Assembly: GCF_009905725.1 (NCBI RefSeq)
Contig: NZ_JAAAKV010000001.1
Span: 248,001-312,000, forward strand
Length of the DNA: 64,000 nt
Source: Emticicia sp. CRIBPO
GTDB taxonomy: Bacteria; Bacteroidota; Bacteroidia; Cytophagales; Spirosomataceae
Reading direction: 5' to 3'
How positions within the stretch are numbered: the stretch's first letter is position 1; each line of letters opens with the position of its first letter. The position numbers and the translations under genes are program-made. Shown here one piece after another: positions 8,671-17,108 of this stretch. The notes below the pieces were generated by a model. It did not search any database. It saw nothing but the letters and a program-made list of their open reading frames with translations, and was not told the DNA's origin.

Positions 8671-9045
8671 ATGAAAAAACATAAAGATCAATCAGGTAAA
8701 GAAACCGGCAATGCCGGCTTTCCCCAGCCGCAATCCCATATTATCGTTGAACTCACAGAATACGTTCCTGATTCCATCGTAAGTAAGACTGTTGTAAAAA
8801 AAGCGGGCGGGGATGTAACCGCAAGCTCTTTTGACGAAGGAGAAAAGCTGTGTGAAAAAAGTATTGAATATGACACCTACGTTCAGATTATTGACGGAAA
8901 AGCAGAAGTCACCGTCAGCAATAAAGATTACAAACTTAATCTGGGAGAGGGGATGATCATCCCGGCACACGCATTGCATTGCTTTAAGGCTGACAAGCAG
9001 TTCAAAATGTTAACCACCATTATCAAAGATTTTAAAGAAGATTAG
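8671..9045 (+). CDS. Cupin-domain protein
   Basis: A 124-aa protein with a single cupin_2-like barrel. The first 30 residues are hydrophilic (MKKHKDQSGKETGN). The barrel shows a dyad of strands around EYDTYVQIIDGKAEVTV and the second conserved motif GEGMIIPAHALHCFKA, where the histidine pair would bind metal; the first motif lacks the usual HxH, so metal binding may be incomplete. Small cupins of this kind are common in stress clusters. It lies 270 nt after the PA2169 gene with a hairpin between, so it is likely transcribed separately. Confidence 0.75.
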   Translation: MKKHKDQSGKETGNAGFPQPQSHIIVELTEYVPDSIVSKTVVKKAGGDVTASSFDEGEKLCEKSIEYDTYVQIIDGKAEVTVSNKDYKLNLGEGMIIPAHALHCFKADKQFKMLTTIIKDFKED

Positions 9046-9072
9046 GATACCAAAGTCTGTTACATCAAAAAA

Positions 9073-9267
9073 TCAGGCTTCTCCGTACTCCAGGATATTT
9101 TGTAATCGCATAATAAACTGTTTTCCTTCCCTGCTCAGATTTTCGAATTCCGGGTTTAGTAAATTAAGAACAATGAGGCTTTTGGCTAAAGATTGATTTT
9201 CTGTTGCCGTAGGTTTAACCTGTTCGTTTCCTTCAGGGAGTTGTTGATCATATTTTAGATTTGGCAT
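9073..9267 (-). CDS. Small hypothetical protein (64 aa)
   Basis: I do not recognise this protein. It is a hydrophilic N-terminus (MPNLKYDQQLPEGNEQ) followed by two probable helices with LAKSLIVLNLLNPEFENL and LSREGKQFIMRLQNI. It has no signal peptide or membrane segment. It is convergent with the cupin gene and ends 28 nt from that gene's stop. The frame is clean and its composition is protein-like, but there is no family evidence. Confidence 0.5.
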   Translation of the reverse strand: MPNLKYDQQLPEGNEQVKPTATENQSLAKSLIVLNLLNPEFENLSREGKQFIMRLQNILEYGEA

Positions 9268-9329
9268 GATGGTAACTGAGTTTAAAATAAAGATGATTTA
9301 AGCCGGGGACTTGTTTTGGGAAAGGTATA

Positions 9330-9358
9330 AAAAGCACCATCAAGGGTGTGGTGCTTTT
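9330..9358. terminator. Bidirectional intrinsic terminator
   Basis: Perfect 10-bp stem AAAAGCACCA / TGGTGCTTTT with a 9-nt loop. The minus-strand side reads into TTTTTAT, 36 nt after the small ORF at 9394-9567, and the plus side also has a T run. Confidence 0.75.
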
Positions 9359-9393
9359 ATTATATAAAGAATCAAATCTGGTAACCATTACAA

Positions 9394-9567
9394 TTACCTA
9401 TACATAAACTGCTCGCTTTTTTTAAAGACTCTTTGAATTGAGAGCCTTTCCGGATGCTGGTATAAGATAAGCTCCGGCAATCTCGTACTGAGAAGGACAT
9501 ATTTAAGAACTTTCACTTTTCGTAAAAGGAACGGTTCCATTCTTTCGGGAGTTAAACTGAATTTCAT
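9394..9567 (-). CDS. Candidate small protein (57 aa)
   Basis: A frame from ATG at 9567 to TAA at 9394 encodes MKFSLTPERMEPFLLRKVKV followed by a basic, leucine-rich remainder with PELILYQHPERLSIQRVFKK. No homologue is recognised. Support comes from context: it ends 36 nt before a strong terminator reading in the same direction and it has an A/T-rich leader. Nothing else in the 450-nt stretch between 9268 and 9713 would need that terminator, other than the AraC-type gene upstream. Confidence 0.4.
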   Translation of the reverse strand: MKFSLTPERMEPFLLRKVKVLKYVLLSTRLPELILYQHPERLSIQRVFKKSEQFMYR

Positions 9568-9713
9568 TAAAGTATAATTTAAAAGGAAAAGGCTTTAGTG
9601 CAATATCTCGTCGTTAATTACCCTACAAAAGTCACTGATTCTCAACAAATAATTATTACAAAATAATGATTAGAATTTACATTATTCACAGATTTTCAAG
9701 GTGATTACGCCTT

Positions 9714-10247
9714 TTATCCCCCAGTTTTTTTGAAAAAGGACGGAGTCAGACCAGTATTTTTTTTGAATTGATAAGACAAGTGGCCTACACTGCTGTAATG
9801 AAGTTTGAAGGCAATTTCGGTAATATTGAGTTCATCATAAATGATGAGTTCCTTAACTCTTTCAATTTTATGATTAATCAGAAATCGCTCTATTGTGATT
9901 CCCGTTGCTTCAGAGAAAATATTGGAAAGATAAGTGTAATCATGATTGAGTTTTTTGCTGATAAACTCAGAATTCTTTACTTTGGGAAGTTCATCTGAAT
10001 AATGGACCATTTCAACAATGACGTTCTTGATCTTTTCGATCAAAGTGGCTTTTCTGTCATCCATGAGTTCCAGTCCTGACCGCATCAGGCCCGCTTGCAA
10101 CTTGTCCTTCTGATCTGAAGTAATATCTTCTTCAATCTCCGCTTCTCCCAATTCCACTTTGAAGTATTTTAATCCGAGTTTGCTTAACTCTGATTTCACA
10201 ATCATCTTGCACCGTATACTGACCATGAATTTAATATAGAGTTTCAT
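9714..10247 (-). CDS. AraC-family transcriptional regulator
   Basis: A 177-aa protein with a C-terminal AraC/XylS DNA-binding domain. The two helix-turn-helix units are visible: SEFISKKLNHDYTYLSNIFSE with GITIERFLINHKIERVKELI, then LNITEIAFKLHYSSVGHLSY followed by QFKKNTGLTPSFFKK, the family signature. The N-terminal 75 residues (MVSIRCKMIVKSELSKLGL, ELGEAEI) form a small conserved domain I have seen with this regulator type in Bacteroidota, often near stress genes. Its position next to the PNPOx/PA2169/cupin cluster suggests that it controls it; that is inference. Confidence 0.85.
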   Translation of the reverse strand: MKLYIKFMVSIRCKMIVKSELSKLGLKYFKVELGEAEIEEDITSDQKDKLQAGLMRSGLELMDDRKATLIEKIKNVIVEMVHYSDELPKVKNSEFISKKLNHDYTYLSNIFSEATGITIERFLINHKIERVKELIIYDELNITEIAFKLHYSSVGHLSYQFKKNTGLTPSFFKKTGG

Positions 10248-10281
10248 AACTTAGGGCGTTTTAACAAATCCGCGGAAATTA

Positions 10282-10824
10282 TTAGTACTTATCGGCAGAT
10301 GTATGATCACCTTCCTTCAGAAATATCTCCCTGATTCTCTTAAAATCTGAAAGCAGTGTAGATTTTATTTTACTTTCTGTGGTGCCGAAAAAAACTGTAA
10401 TTTCCTCCATCGTTACAGGATTTTGGATGACCATATTAAGGACCGGAAAGAGGCTGTTGCCGAAACGGCTTTCAATCACCGGCAGTCCTTTCAGTTTCAG
10501 AACCTGTGAAGAAGTGATATAGGTCTGGTGCAAAAGGCACAGGTATAAGGGTTTGGTACTTTCCTCAATTTTCTTCATTTTTTTTAGCTGAAAGAAGCAT
10601 TCCGCCAGGATATCTTCAGCTAAATCCTTTTCATCAGTAAGGCATAAGATCGAAGAATACATCATGGAGCCGTATTTTTCATACATGCATTCCCAACCTT
10701 CCCGGTTATTTTGCATGATCATAAGAATTATATGATCGTCTGTAATGCGATTTGAAGTATTTAACATGGTGTGTGGATTTAACATGGCATTGAGAACCCT
10801 TACTGATCCGGCACGGAGATTCAT
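10282..10824 (-). CDS. Sigma-70-like (ECF type) factor
   Basis: A 180-aa protein with a recognisable sigma region 2: ITDDHIILMIMQNNREGWEC, then YEKYGSMMYSSILCL and EKDLAEDILAECFFQLKK. The region-4 part near PVTMEEITVFFGTTESKIKS aligns with the sigma-4 helix-turn-helix but is divergent. It probably directs RNA polymerase to a stress or envelope regulon. The start is uncertain: ATGs at 10824, 10785 and 10767 are in frame, and the conserved part begins soon after the last one. It is 34 nt upstream of the AraC-type gene on the same strand, so the pair may be one unit. Confidence 0.6.
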   Translation of the reverse strand: MNLRAGSVRVLNAMLNPHTMLNTSNRITDDHIILMIMQNNREGWECMYEKYGSMMYSSILCLTDEKDLAEDILAECFFQLKKMKKIEESTKPLYLCLLHQTYITSSQVLKLKGLPVIESRFGNSLFPVLNMVIQNPVTMEEITVFFGTTESKIKSTLLSDFKRIREIFLKEGDHTSADKY

Positions 10825-11144
10825 TTCAAATATCTTTTGAAATAATCTGTAAAATGCTCAAAATCAGAAGTAAATATGAAATCAGAAGTTATGTTGGTAG
10901 ATTTTATTTTCAAAGAAACAATATGGATTCTTAGTGCAAAGGTCGTCCTATTAATGAGAAATGTCGTTACACAATTATAGAAATAACTTGCATAATTACT
11001 ACTTTTCAAATTACCTAATTATCCGCTGGTACTCAAATACTTATCTCCTGAAAAAACAAAAGACAGGTATCCCTTATTGGTTATGTTCAGGTTGCATCAG
11101 CAGGGAATCATCAAGATCGGAAATCAGCAGGCGAGGCCGGTGAC
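10825..11144. other. Intergenic stretch without a supported gene
   Basis: About 320 nt of A/T-rich DNA between the sigma-like gene and the hairpins after dnaE. Two short frames on opposite strands (10821-11009 minus, 10961-11143 plus) overlap each other and have no protein-like features. It presumably holds the sigma gene promoter, but I see no clean TAnnTTTG there. Confidence 0.5.
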
Positions 11145-11188
11145 GGGGAGTTAGCTATGGGAGAAATTCCCGTCATAGCTAAATCCCC
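11145..11188. repeat. Long imperfect palindrome downstream of dnaE
   Basis: GGGGA-x-TTAGCTATG (11145-11159) pairs with CATAGCTAA-x-TCCCC (11174-11188) and an inner GGA/TCC. A third AGCTATG copy at 11204-11210 belongs to the dnaE terminator beside it, so alternative foldings are possible. Confidence 0.6.
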
Positions 11189-11198
11189 CTTGTTCGGG

Positions 11199-11239
11199 CA
11201 AAAAGCTATGACAGTTTCTTCAGACAGGGTTTCTGTCAT
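11199..11239 (-). terminator. Intrinsic terminator of dnaE
   Basis: On the minus strand, a 7-bp stem ATGACAG / CTGTCAT is followed by AGCTTTTTG, beginning 17 nt past the dnaE stop. Confidence 0.6.
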
Positions 11240-11255
11240 CGTTCAATATATAAGA

Positions 11256-14200
11256 TCAGGCAAAAGTAACGTTCTTGGATCCGGCAATGACCGCCAGCCT
11301 TTTTTGTACTTCCTTGCTGATTTCAATTTTCGTACTTCGCGAGAAAAGCATCAGGTCGATCCTCTCTTCTTCATCAAAAACATTGAGTTTAAGATCGAAT
11401 TTGCCGGGATACTCCTGACTCACAGACTTCAGTTCATCAATCATCACCTCATCAATCTCCTGAAGATTAAGCCTGACATTCACCTCTCTGAACCGCTTTT
11501 CCTTGATATCATTCAGCAGTTCCATCTGGATTGGTTTGAATTCAAGATCATCTTCCCGGTTCCATTTGGCCTGCACTTTCCCTCGGACAAACACAAAGAG
11601 TCCCTGGGTCAGATAATTAGAAAAATTGACATAATCTTTCCCGAAAAGCATCAGTTCAATAAATGAATTATAATCCTCAATCTTAAAAATAGCGAAAGGG
11701 TTTCCATTCTTAGCCTGCTTAAGCTGTACACTGGAAATCACCCCGCCGATCGAAAATTCACGGTCCTGGTTTTCTTTCAGCATCAGTTGGTCCAGCGGCT
11801 TGCAAAGATTCATTTCAATCGAAAACTGGTCAAGCGGGTGTCCTGAAATATAAAAACCAACCACATCCTTCTCATACTTCAGCTTCTCGATATTCCCCCA
11901 GGGCTCCACATGCTCAATCTTCGGCTTCTGAATATCAAAGCCGGTGTCTCCGTCCATATACCCGAACAAAGAGTTCTGGGCAGAAGACTTATCCTCATGA
12001 AATTTATTGGCATACCGGATCAGCCGCTCTATGAAAGTAGAGTTCTCTGTCATGTTAAAATAGACCGCCCTGTGTATGTCTTCAAAGCAGTCGAATGCCC
12101 CCGCATACACCAGCGATTCCAACGTCTTTTTATTAACCGTCCTGATGTTGACGCGGGTTATAAAATCAAAAACATCTTTAAACGGCCCTCTTTTCTCCCT
12201 TTCTTCTATGATGGCATCCACGGCCGCATCGCCTGTCCCTTTGATACCACCCAGTCCGAAACGGATCTCTCCTTTTTTATTTACGCTGAATCTTTTGGAA
12301 GATTCATTGATATCGGGCCCGAGAATTTCGAGACCCAACGCCCGGCATTCTTCCATAAAGAAGGTAATCTTATCGATGTTACCCAGCTGCGAGGTCAATA
12401 CCCCCGCCATATATTCCGAAGGATAATGGGCTTTCAGATAAGCCGTTTGATAGGCCACAAACGCGTAGCAGGTAGAGTGCGATTTGTTAAAGGCGTATTG
12501 GGCAAAGGCTTCCCAGTCTGTCCATATTTTTTCGCATATTTTGGGATCGTGGCCGTTGGACTTGGCTCCGTCAATAAACTGGGCCTTCATTTTGTCCAGT
12601 ACCGCCTTCTGTTTCTTACCCATGGCCTTACGCAGAACGTCGGCATCCCCTTTCGTGAAGTTCCCGAGTTTCTGCGACAAAAGCATTACCTGTTCCTGGT
12701 AAACGGTGATCCCGTAGGTTTCACCCAAAAACTCTTCTACTTCCGGAAGGTCATATTTAATTTCTTCACGCCCGTGTTTTCTGGCAATGAAATTCGGGAT
12801 ATAAGCAATAGGACCCGGACGATACAAGGCATTCATCGCAATAAGGTCATCAAACCTGTCGGGTTTAAGGTCCTTCATGTGCTTTTTCATACCGTCGGAT
12901 TCAAACTGGAAAATCGCGTTGGTTTCACCTCTCTGAAAAAGCTCAAAAGTTTTTGTGTCGTCCAGGGGCACCTCATCAATTTCGATATCCACGCCATGAT
13001 TTTCCTTGATCATTCTCAGGGCTTCTTTGATGATCGAAAGGTTACGCAGCCCCAAAAAGTCCATCTTGATAACACCGGCATCTTCAATGATCTTACCCTC
13101 ATATTGGGTAATCAGCAAATCCGAGTCTTTAGACACACATACCGGGATAATGTCCGAAAGGTCGCTTGGGGCAATGATGATACCTGCAGCGTGGATACCC
13201 GTGTTCCTGACCGTACCTTCGAGCTTTTCAGCCTGTTTAAGTACCTTACTGGTCAGGTCGGAGCCATTATACATGGCCCTTACTTTCTTCACATTCTCCA
13301 CCTCTTCGGGCTGAAGTCCCAGCTTTTCAAGGCTGCCCTCTCCCGAAATCGGGAAATGGATCAGTTTATTGAAATCAATACCATAAGAGGGCTTATCCGG
13401 AATCAGCTTGGCAATGTAGTTGGCATCGGCCAGCGGAAGGTCCATTACCCTCGCCACGTCCTTGATGGATGACTTGGTGGCCATCGTACCATAAGTAATG
13501 ATCTGGGCTACCTGGTTTTTACCATATTTATCAACCACATAATCGATGACCTTCTGCCTGCCTTCATCGTCGAAGTCCGTATCAATATCGGGCATTGACT
13601 TACGGTCAGGATTCAGGAAACGCTCAAAAAGCAGGTTATACTTGATCGGGTCAATGTTGGTGATACCGATACAGTAAGCCACCACCGAACCTGCAGCAGA
13701 TCCCCTGCCCGGCCCGATCATCACACCCATGTTACGCCCGGCCTTGATAAAGTCCATTACAATCAGGAAGTACCCGGCAAAACCCATCGTCCTGATCGTA
13801 AACAATTCAAAGTCAATCCTTTCCTGTGTAGTCAGGGGAATTTCATGATACCTGGCCTTTGCCCCTTCGTAGGTAATGTGCTTCAGATACTCCCATTGAT
13901 TGAGTGTATCCTCCGGGTGGATTTTAAACTCTTCAGGAATGGGGAAGTTAGGCAGTAAAATATCTTTTTTCAGCTGCAGTTTTTCTACCTTGCCTACAAT
14001 CTCATTCGTATTGTCAATCGCCGCCGGGATGTCCGAAAACAGCTGCGTCATTTCAGCCGTCGACTTGAAGTAAAACTGGTCGTTAAAAAAAGCAAAACGC
14101 GTATTTCTTGACCCGCCTGATTCGTCGTCACTGAAATCCTTCGCTGACGGTGTAGCCAGCTTTTCGTTGGTATTGACACAAAGCAGGATATCATGGGCCA

Positions 14201-14846
14201 CCCAGTCACTCTGGTCTACATAGTGGCTGTCATTCGAGGCAATTACTTTTACATTATATTCTTTGGCCCACTTCAGCAGCAGTTTATTTACAGTATTTTG
14301 TTCAGGGATGTCATGCCGCTGTATCTCCACATAATAATCCTCCCCAAACATGTCCAGCCACCATCTGAATTCTTTTTCACCGGCATCTTCCCCATGCTTC
14401 AGGATAGCCCTGGGAACGCTTGCACCGATGCAACAGGTAGTGGCAATAAGTCCTTCCTTATATTTTTCGATCAGGGCTTTGGTAACACGCGGGTATTTGC
14501 TGTACAAACCCTCCATAAAACCCAGGGAGCATAATTTTGTCAGGTTCTTATATCCCTGGGCATTTTTCGCCAGCAGCAGCTGATGCGACCTGATGTCTTT
14601 CTGTTCTTTTGTAAATTGTTTTCTTGTGTGATCTTCTACCACGTAAAACTCGCATCCCACAATCGGCTTGACATTAAATTTCTCGGCCGCCGCCACAAAA
14701 TCAAAGACACCGAACATATTGCCGTGGTCTGTAATGGCCATGGCCGGCATGTTGTCTTTTTCTGCTTTGGCAAAAAGTTTCTTAATATTGGAAGCCCCGT
14801 CGAGGAGTGAGAATTGGGTATGATTATGTAAATGAGAGAATTGCAT
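11256..14846 (-). CDS. dnaE: DNA polymerase III alpha subunit
   Basis: The 1196-aa replicative polymerase subunit. The N-terminal PHP domain opens with FSHLHNHTQFSLLDG and continues with ITDHGNMFGVFDF and GCEFY. The polymerase core has GPGRGSAAGSVVAYCIGI and the catalytic aspartates in PDIDTDFDDEGR near residue 420, plus a third acidic block further on; the YRPGPIAYIPNFIARKHG and QEQVM blocks are standard. A C-terminal OB-fold (FSIGGVISSVQLKQAKNG) follows. The length fits a Bacteroidota DnaE1 with no intein. The ATG at 14846 puts the PHP motif at residue 3, and a TAAATTTG box lies 34 nt upstream. It is essential for chromosome replication. Confidence 0.97.
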   Translation of the reverse strand: MQFSHLHNHTQFSLLDGASNIKKLFAKAEKDNMPAMAITDHGNMFGVFDFVAAAEKFNVKPIVGCEFYVVEDHTRKQFTKEQKDIRSHQLLLAKNAQGYKNLTKLCSLGFMEGLYSKYPRVTKALIEKYKEGLIATTCCIGASVPRAILKHGEDAGEKEFRWWLDMFGEDYYVEIQRHDIPEQNTVNKLLLKWAKEYNVKVIASNDSHYVDQSDWVAHDILLCVNTNEKLATPSAKDFSDDESGGSRNTRFAFFNDQFYFKSTAEMTQLFSDIPAAIDNTNEIVGKVEKLQLKKDILLPNFPIPEEFKIHPEDTLNQWEYLKHITYEGAKARYHEIPLTTQERIDFELFTIRTMGFAGYFLIVMDFIKAGRNMGVMIGPGRGSAAGSVVAYCIGITNIDPIKYNLLFERFLNPDRKSMPDIDTDFDDEGRQKVIDYVVDKYGKNQVAQIITYGTMATKSSIKDVARVMDLPLADANYIAKLIPDKPSYGIDFNKLIHFPISGEGSLEKLGLQPEEVENVKKVRAMYNGSDLTSKVLKQAEKLEGTVRNTGIHAAGIIIAPSDLSDIIPVCVSKDSDLLITQYEGKIIEDAGVIKMDFLGLRNLSIIKEALRMIKENHGVDIEIDEVPLDDTKTFELFQRGETNAIFQFESDGMKKHMKDLKPDRFDDLIAMNALYRPGPIAYIPNFIARKHGREEIKYDLPEVEEFLGETYGITVYQEQVMLLSQKLGNFTKGDADVLRKAMGKKQKAVLDKMKAQFIDGAKSNGHDPKICEKIWTDWEAFAQYAFNKSHSTCYAFVAYQTAYLKAHYPSEYMAGVLTSQLGNIDKITFFMEECRALGLEILGPDINESSKRFSVNKKGEIRFGLGGIKGTGDAAVDAIIEEREKRGPFKDVFDFITRVNIRTVNKKTLESLVYAGAFDCFEDIHRAVYFNMTENSTFIERLIRYANKFHEDKSSAQNSLFGYMDGDTGFDIQKPKIEHVEPWGNIEKLKYEKDVVGFYISGHPLDQFSIEMNLCKPLDQLMLKENQDREFSIGGVISSVQLKQAKNGNPFAIFKIEDYNSFIELMLFGKDYVNFSNYLTQGLFVFVRGKVQAKWNREDDLEFKPIQMELLNDIKEKRFREVNVRLNLQEIDEVMIDELKSVSQEYPGKFDLKLNVFDEEERIDLMLFSRSTKIEISKEVQKRLAVIAGSKNVTFA

Positions 14847-14879
14847 TCGTTATTGTTGATTCACCTTTCTTTGATTAAA

Positions 14880-14887
14880 CAAATTTA
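14880..14887 (-). promoter_or_regulatory. dnaE promoter -7 element
   Basis: On the minus strand TAAATTTG matches TAnnTTTG, with a TTG 15 nt upstream (slightly short spacing) and a 28-nt inferred leader to the dnaE ATG. Confidence 0.45.
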
Positions 14888-14989
14888 AGATAAATAGTGA
14901 TGCAATACCATTATGTTTTGAAAAATAGCTCTTCTTCCGGAGAACGGAAAAAGGGAACGCGGATCAAGGCTTATATGGTCTGAACAAAA

Positions 14990-15400
14990 TTACTGACTTT
15001 CATTTACGGGGTTCGTACGGCCGAAAAACAGGACGTATCCGTCTGCATCTTCAATCTCAAATCCAAGCAGGCCATCAGCGGTGTTTCCCAATGGCCTAAA
15101 AAACGCCACGTCACGGGAAGCAAATTCCAGGGCCAGGGCATCAGGATCCGGGGTATACACAAACGCATCCCAGCTGGCGATTCCCATTTTAACATCACGG
15201 GTGTAATTCGGCACCGGGGTCACGCCGATATGTTTGAGCAGTATCTCCACACCACCTCTCTGAACAATACCAAAGTAAATATCATCAGGCTCAAGCCCCT
15301 GGAAGGTAACTTCAAACCCAAGCCGGTCACGGTAGAATGCCAGTGAAGACGGCACATGTTTTGAAATAAAAAACGGAGAAATTGACACTAAATCTTTCAT
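14990..15400 (-). CDS. VOC-family (glyoxalase/bleomycin resistance-like) protein
   Basis: A 136-aa vicinal-oxygen-chelate protein. Two beta-alpha-beta-beta-beta halves are visible: SISPFFISKHVPSSLAFYRD with LGFEVTF, and the later FEIEDADGYVLFFGRTNP, where the aspartate-Gly-Tyr is the usual end motif. Members include glyoxalases, dioxygenases and resistance proteins; specific activity cannot be assigned. It lies upstream of dnaE on the same strand, 143 nt away. Confidence 0.8.
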   Translation of the reverse strand: MKDLVSISPFFISKHVPSSLAFYRDRLGFEVTFQGLEPDDIYFGIVQRGGVEILLKHIGVTPVPNYTRDVKMGIASWDAFVYTPDPDALALEFASRDVAFFRPLGNTADGLLGFEIEDADGYVLFFGRTNPVNESQ

Positions 15401-15630
15401 TTTCAGTCTCTAATAAATGATGAATCTATCAAAAATAGTCAATAATCAACATAAAAATCCGGAAAAATACCGGGAATTCAAATCTGCCCGGGGCCGGATT
15501 TAGCGACAGGAATAATACACAATCACCTTATTATCAAAACATAACGCTTTCATTTCTGCGACAGAGTCCTTTCTCCCCTTTTCCGTCCCCTCGTTGATTC
15601 ACACTTTTATACCGGCACAAATAATCTAAA
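15401..15630. other. Upstream region of rpmI; no gene seen
   Basis: The gap between the VOC gene and rpmI is 306 nt. It holds the rpmI promoter at 15631-15662, and infC is not present here. I see no other gene or strong hairpin. Confidence 0.5.
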
Positions 15631-15662
15631 TTTGCTAATTATAAGTTTTTTTACTATTTTTG
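15631..15662 (+). promoter_or_regulatory. Promoter of rpmI-rplT
   Basis: TTTG at 15631-15634, a 20-nt spacer and TATTTTTG at 15655-15662 followed by CACC; this is a full consensus promoter, 45 nt before the rpmI ATG. Confidence 0.7.
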
Positions 15663-15706
15663 CACCCCAATTAACTTTTTCTAATACTTAAATCTGTTTT
15701 GTAAAA

Positions 15707-15901
15707 ATGCCAAAGCAAAAAACAAATTCAGGAGCGAAAAAGCGTTTCAAAATCACTGGTACTGGTAAAATCAAGCGTAAGCATGCTTTTCACAGCCACA
15801 TTTTGACGAAAAAGTCAACCAAGAGAAAAAGAAATCTTGCTTCGGCTACGCTCGTAAGTCCTTCTGACGAGGGACGTATCAAAACTTTGTTGAGTTTATA
15901 A
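15707..15901 (+). CDS. rpmI: Ribosomal protein L35
   Basis: The 64-aa large-subunit protein bL35: [20 protein letters not shown], then [24 protein letters not shown]. The highly basic composition and length are exact for the family. It is the first gene of a two-gene unit with rplT after a 93-nt spacer. Unusually for this operon, infC is not directly upstream. Confidence 0.97.
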   Translation: MPKQKTNSGAKKRFKITGTGKIKRKHAFHSHILTKKSTKRKRNLASATLVSPSDEGRIKTLLSL

Positions 15902-15994
15902 TTCAATAAAGAGGTTCAATTGTTTCACCAGACCCAAGGCCGTTAAAAGAGTTTCGGAAACGAAGCCGCCTTTAGTCAAAAAACTTAATTTTTT

Positions 15995-16339
15995 ATGCCA
16001 CGTAGTGTCAATCATGCCGCGTCTAAAGCAAGACGCAAAAAGATCTTAAAATTAGCCAAAGGCTATTTTGGTCGTAGAAAAAATGTATGGACAGTTGCTA
16101 AAAACGCTGTCGAAAAAGGTTTAGGCTATGCTTACATAGGCCGTAAACAGAAAAAAAGAAATTTCCGTCGTTTGTGGATTGTTCGTATCAATGCCGGTGT
16201 AAGACCTTTCGGTTTGTCATATTCGGTATTCATCAACAAACTTTCAAACTCTGGCATCGAGCTTAACCGTAAAGTATTGGCTGATTTAGCGATGAATCAT
16301 CCCGAAGCTTTCAAGGCTATCGTAGAAAAAGTAAAATAA
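15995..16339 (+). CDS. rplT: Ribosomal protein L20
   Basis: The 114-aa large-subunit protein bL20, with the family opening [20 protein letters not shown], the helix [20 protein letters not shown] and [22 protein letters not shown]20 represses its own operon in several bacteria. The rpmI-rplT spacer contains a weak hairpin (GGCGG-type pairing 15936-15972 with inner GTTTCGGAAAC), which could be a site for that, but I cannot show it. A strong terminator follows the gene. Confidence 0.97.
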   Translation: MPRSVNHAASKARRKKILKLAKGYFGRRKNVWTVAKNAVEKGLGYAYIGRKQKKRNFRRLWIVRINAGVRPFGLSYSVFINKLSNSGIELNRKVLADLAMNHPEAFKAIVEKVK

Positions 16340-16357
16340 TTGATTTTTTTTATCCGG

Positions 16358-16392
16358 AAAAAAGGACGCCCTTAAAAAGCGTCCTTTTTTTT
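16358..16392 (+). terminator. Intrinsic terminator of rpmI-rplT
   Basis: Stem AAAAAAGGACGC / GCGTCCTTTTTT with a 9-nt loop and eight T residues at the end. Confidence 0.9.
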
Positions 16393-16489
16393 GTTACTTT
16401 TTACCAAAGATTCTGTCTCAATGATAGTGGCAATATGAAAATTTATTTCACATTTGTACCCAAATTCAAAACTCAAAAATAAAACAACT

Positions 16490-17095
16490 ATGTTAGACGT
16501 ACTAGAAGGCCTGGTAAGACAATACGGACAGGGAGCCGTAGTCGAAAATAAGGAAGTTCCTAATGAGCATAATGAAGGAATTATTCAGGATGTCACGCAG
16601 GGTATCCTTGGCGGACTGACCAAACAGGCTAACGCACAGGGCGGCTTAGGAAGCCTTTTAGGCCTTTTCACAGGTGGTGGTGCAAGCCAGTCGCAAGGCG
16701 TGAACGGCCTGATGAGCAACCCGATGGTTCAGATGATTGCCAAAAATGTAATCAGCAACATCATGCAGAAGTACGGCTTATCCAACAATGCAGCTTCAGG
16801 CATCATCGGAAACATCCTTCCTTCGGTTTTGGGAGGTTTGATTTCGAAAACCAATGATCCTAATGACAACTCAGTAGATCTTGGCGGCCTGATGGGTACG
16901 CTTTCAGGCGGGAAAACCAATGGTATTGACTTCGGAAGCATCATGGGTCAGGCAAGCAATGCCCTGGCTGATGGTAAACTTGACATGAACGACCTTCTTA
17001 ACCTCGCTTCAGGTGGCGGATCAAAACCTAACGCCGGCGGTGGCGGACTGGGAGACCTTCTGGGTGGACTGGGCGGATTGTTCGGCAAAAAATAA
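16490..17095 (+). CDS. Gly-rich DUF937-like protein
   Basis: A 201-aa protein starting MLDVLEGLVRQYGQGAVVEN; an upstream in-frame ATG at 16454 lies 12 codons earlier and does not add conserved residues. It has the pattern of DUF937-like (YidB-type) proteins: a short N-terminal helical domain with VPNEHNEGIIQDVTQGIL, several repeats of glycine-rich turns and short helices (NNAASGIIGNILPSVLGGL), and a glycine-only tail ending LLGGLGGLFGKK. Members are often fused to OmpA or occur in envelope contexts; no function is established. No signal peptide is visible. Confidence 0.7.
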   Translation: MLDVLEGLVRQYGQGAVVENKEVPNEHNEGIIQDVTQGILGGLTKQANAQGGLGSLLGLFTGGGASQSQGVNGLMSNPMVQMIAKNVISNIMQKYGLSNNAASGIIGNILPSVLGGLISKTNDPNDNSVDLGGLMGTLSGGKTNGIDFGSIMGQASNALADGKLDMNDLLNLASGGGSKPNAGGGGLGDLLGGLGGLFGKK

Positions 17096-17108
17096 ACAGC
17101 ATAATTGA

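Noticed and set aside
10821-11009. 62-codon minus-strand frame ending with ATGA overlap to the sigma-like gene
   Set aside because: A/T-rich, random-like composition; the overlap depends on an upstream start of the sigma gene that may not be the real one.
11910-13472. 520-codon plus-strand frame opposite dnaE
   Set aside because: It lies wholly antisense to dnaE, has no family features and its length follows from codon bias of dnaE.
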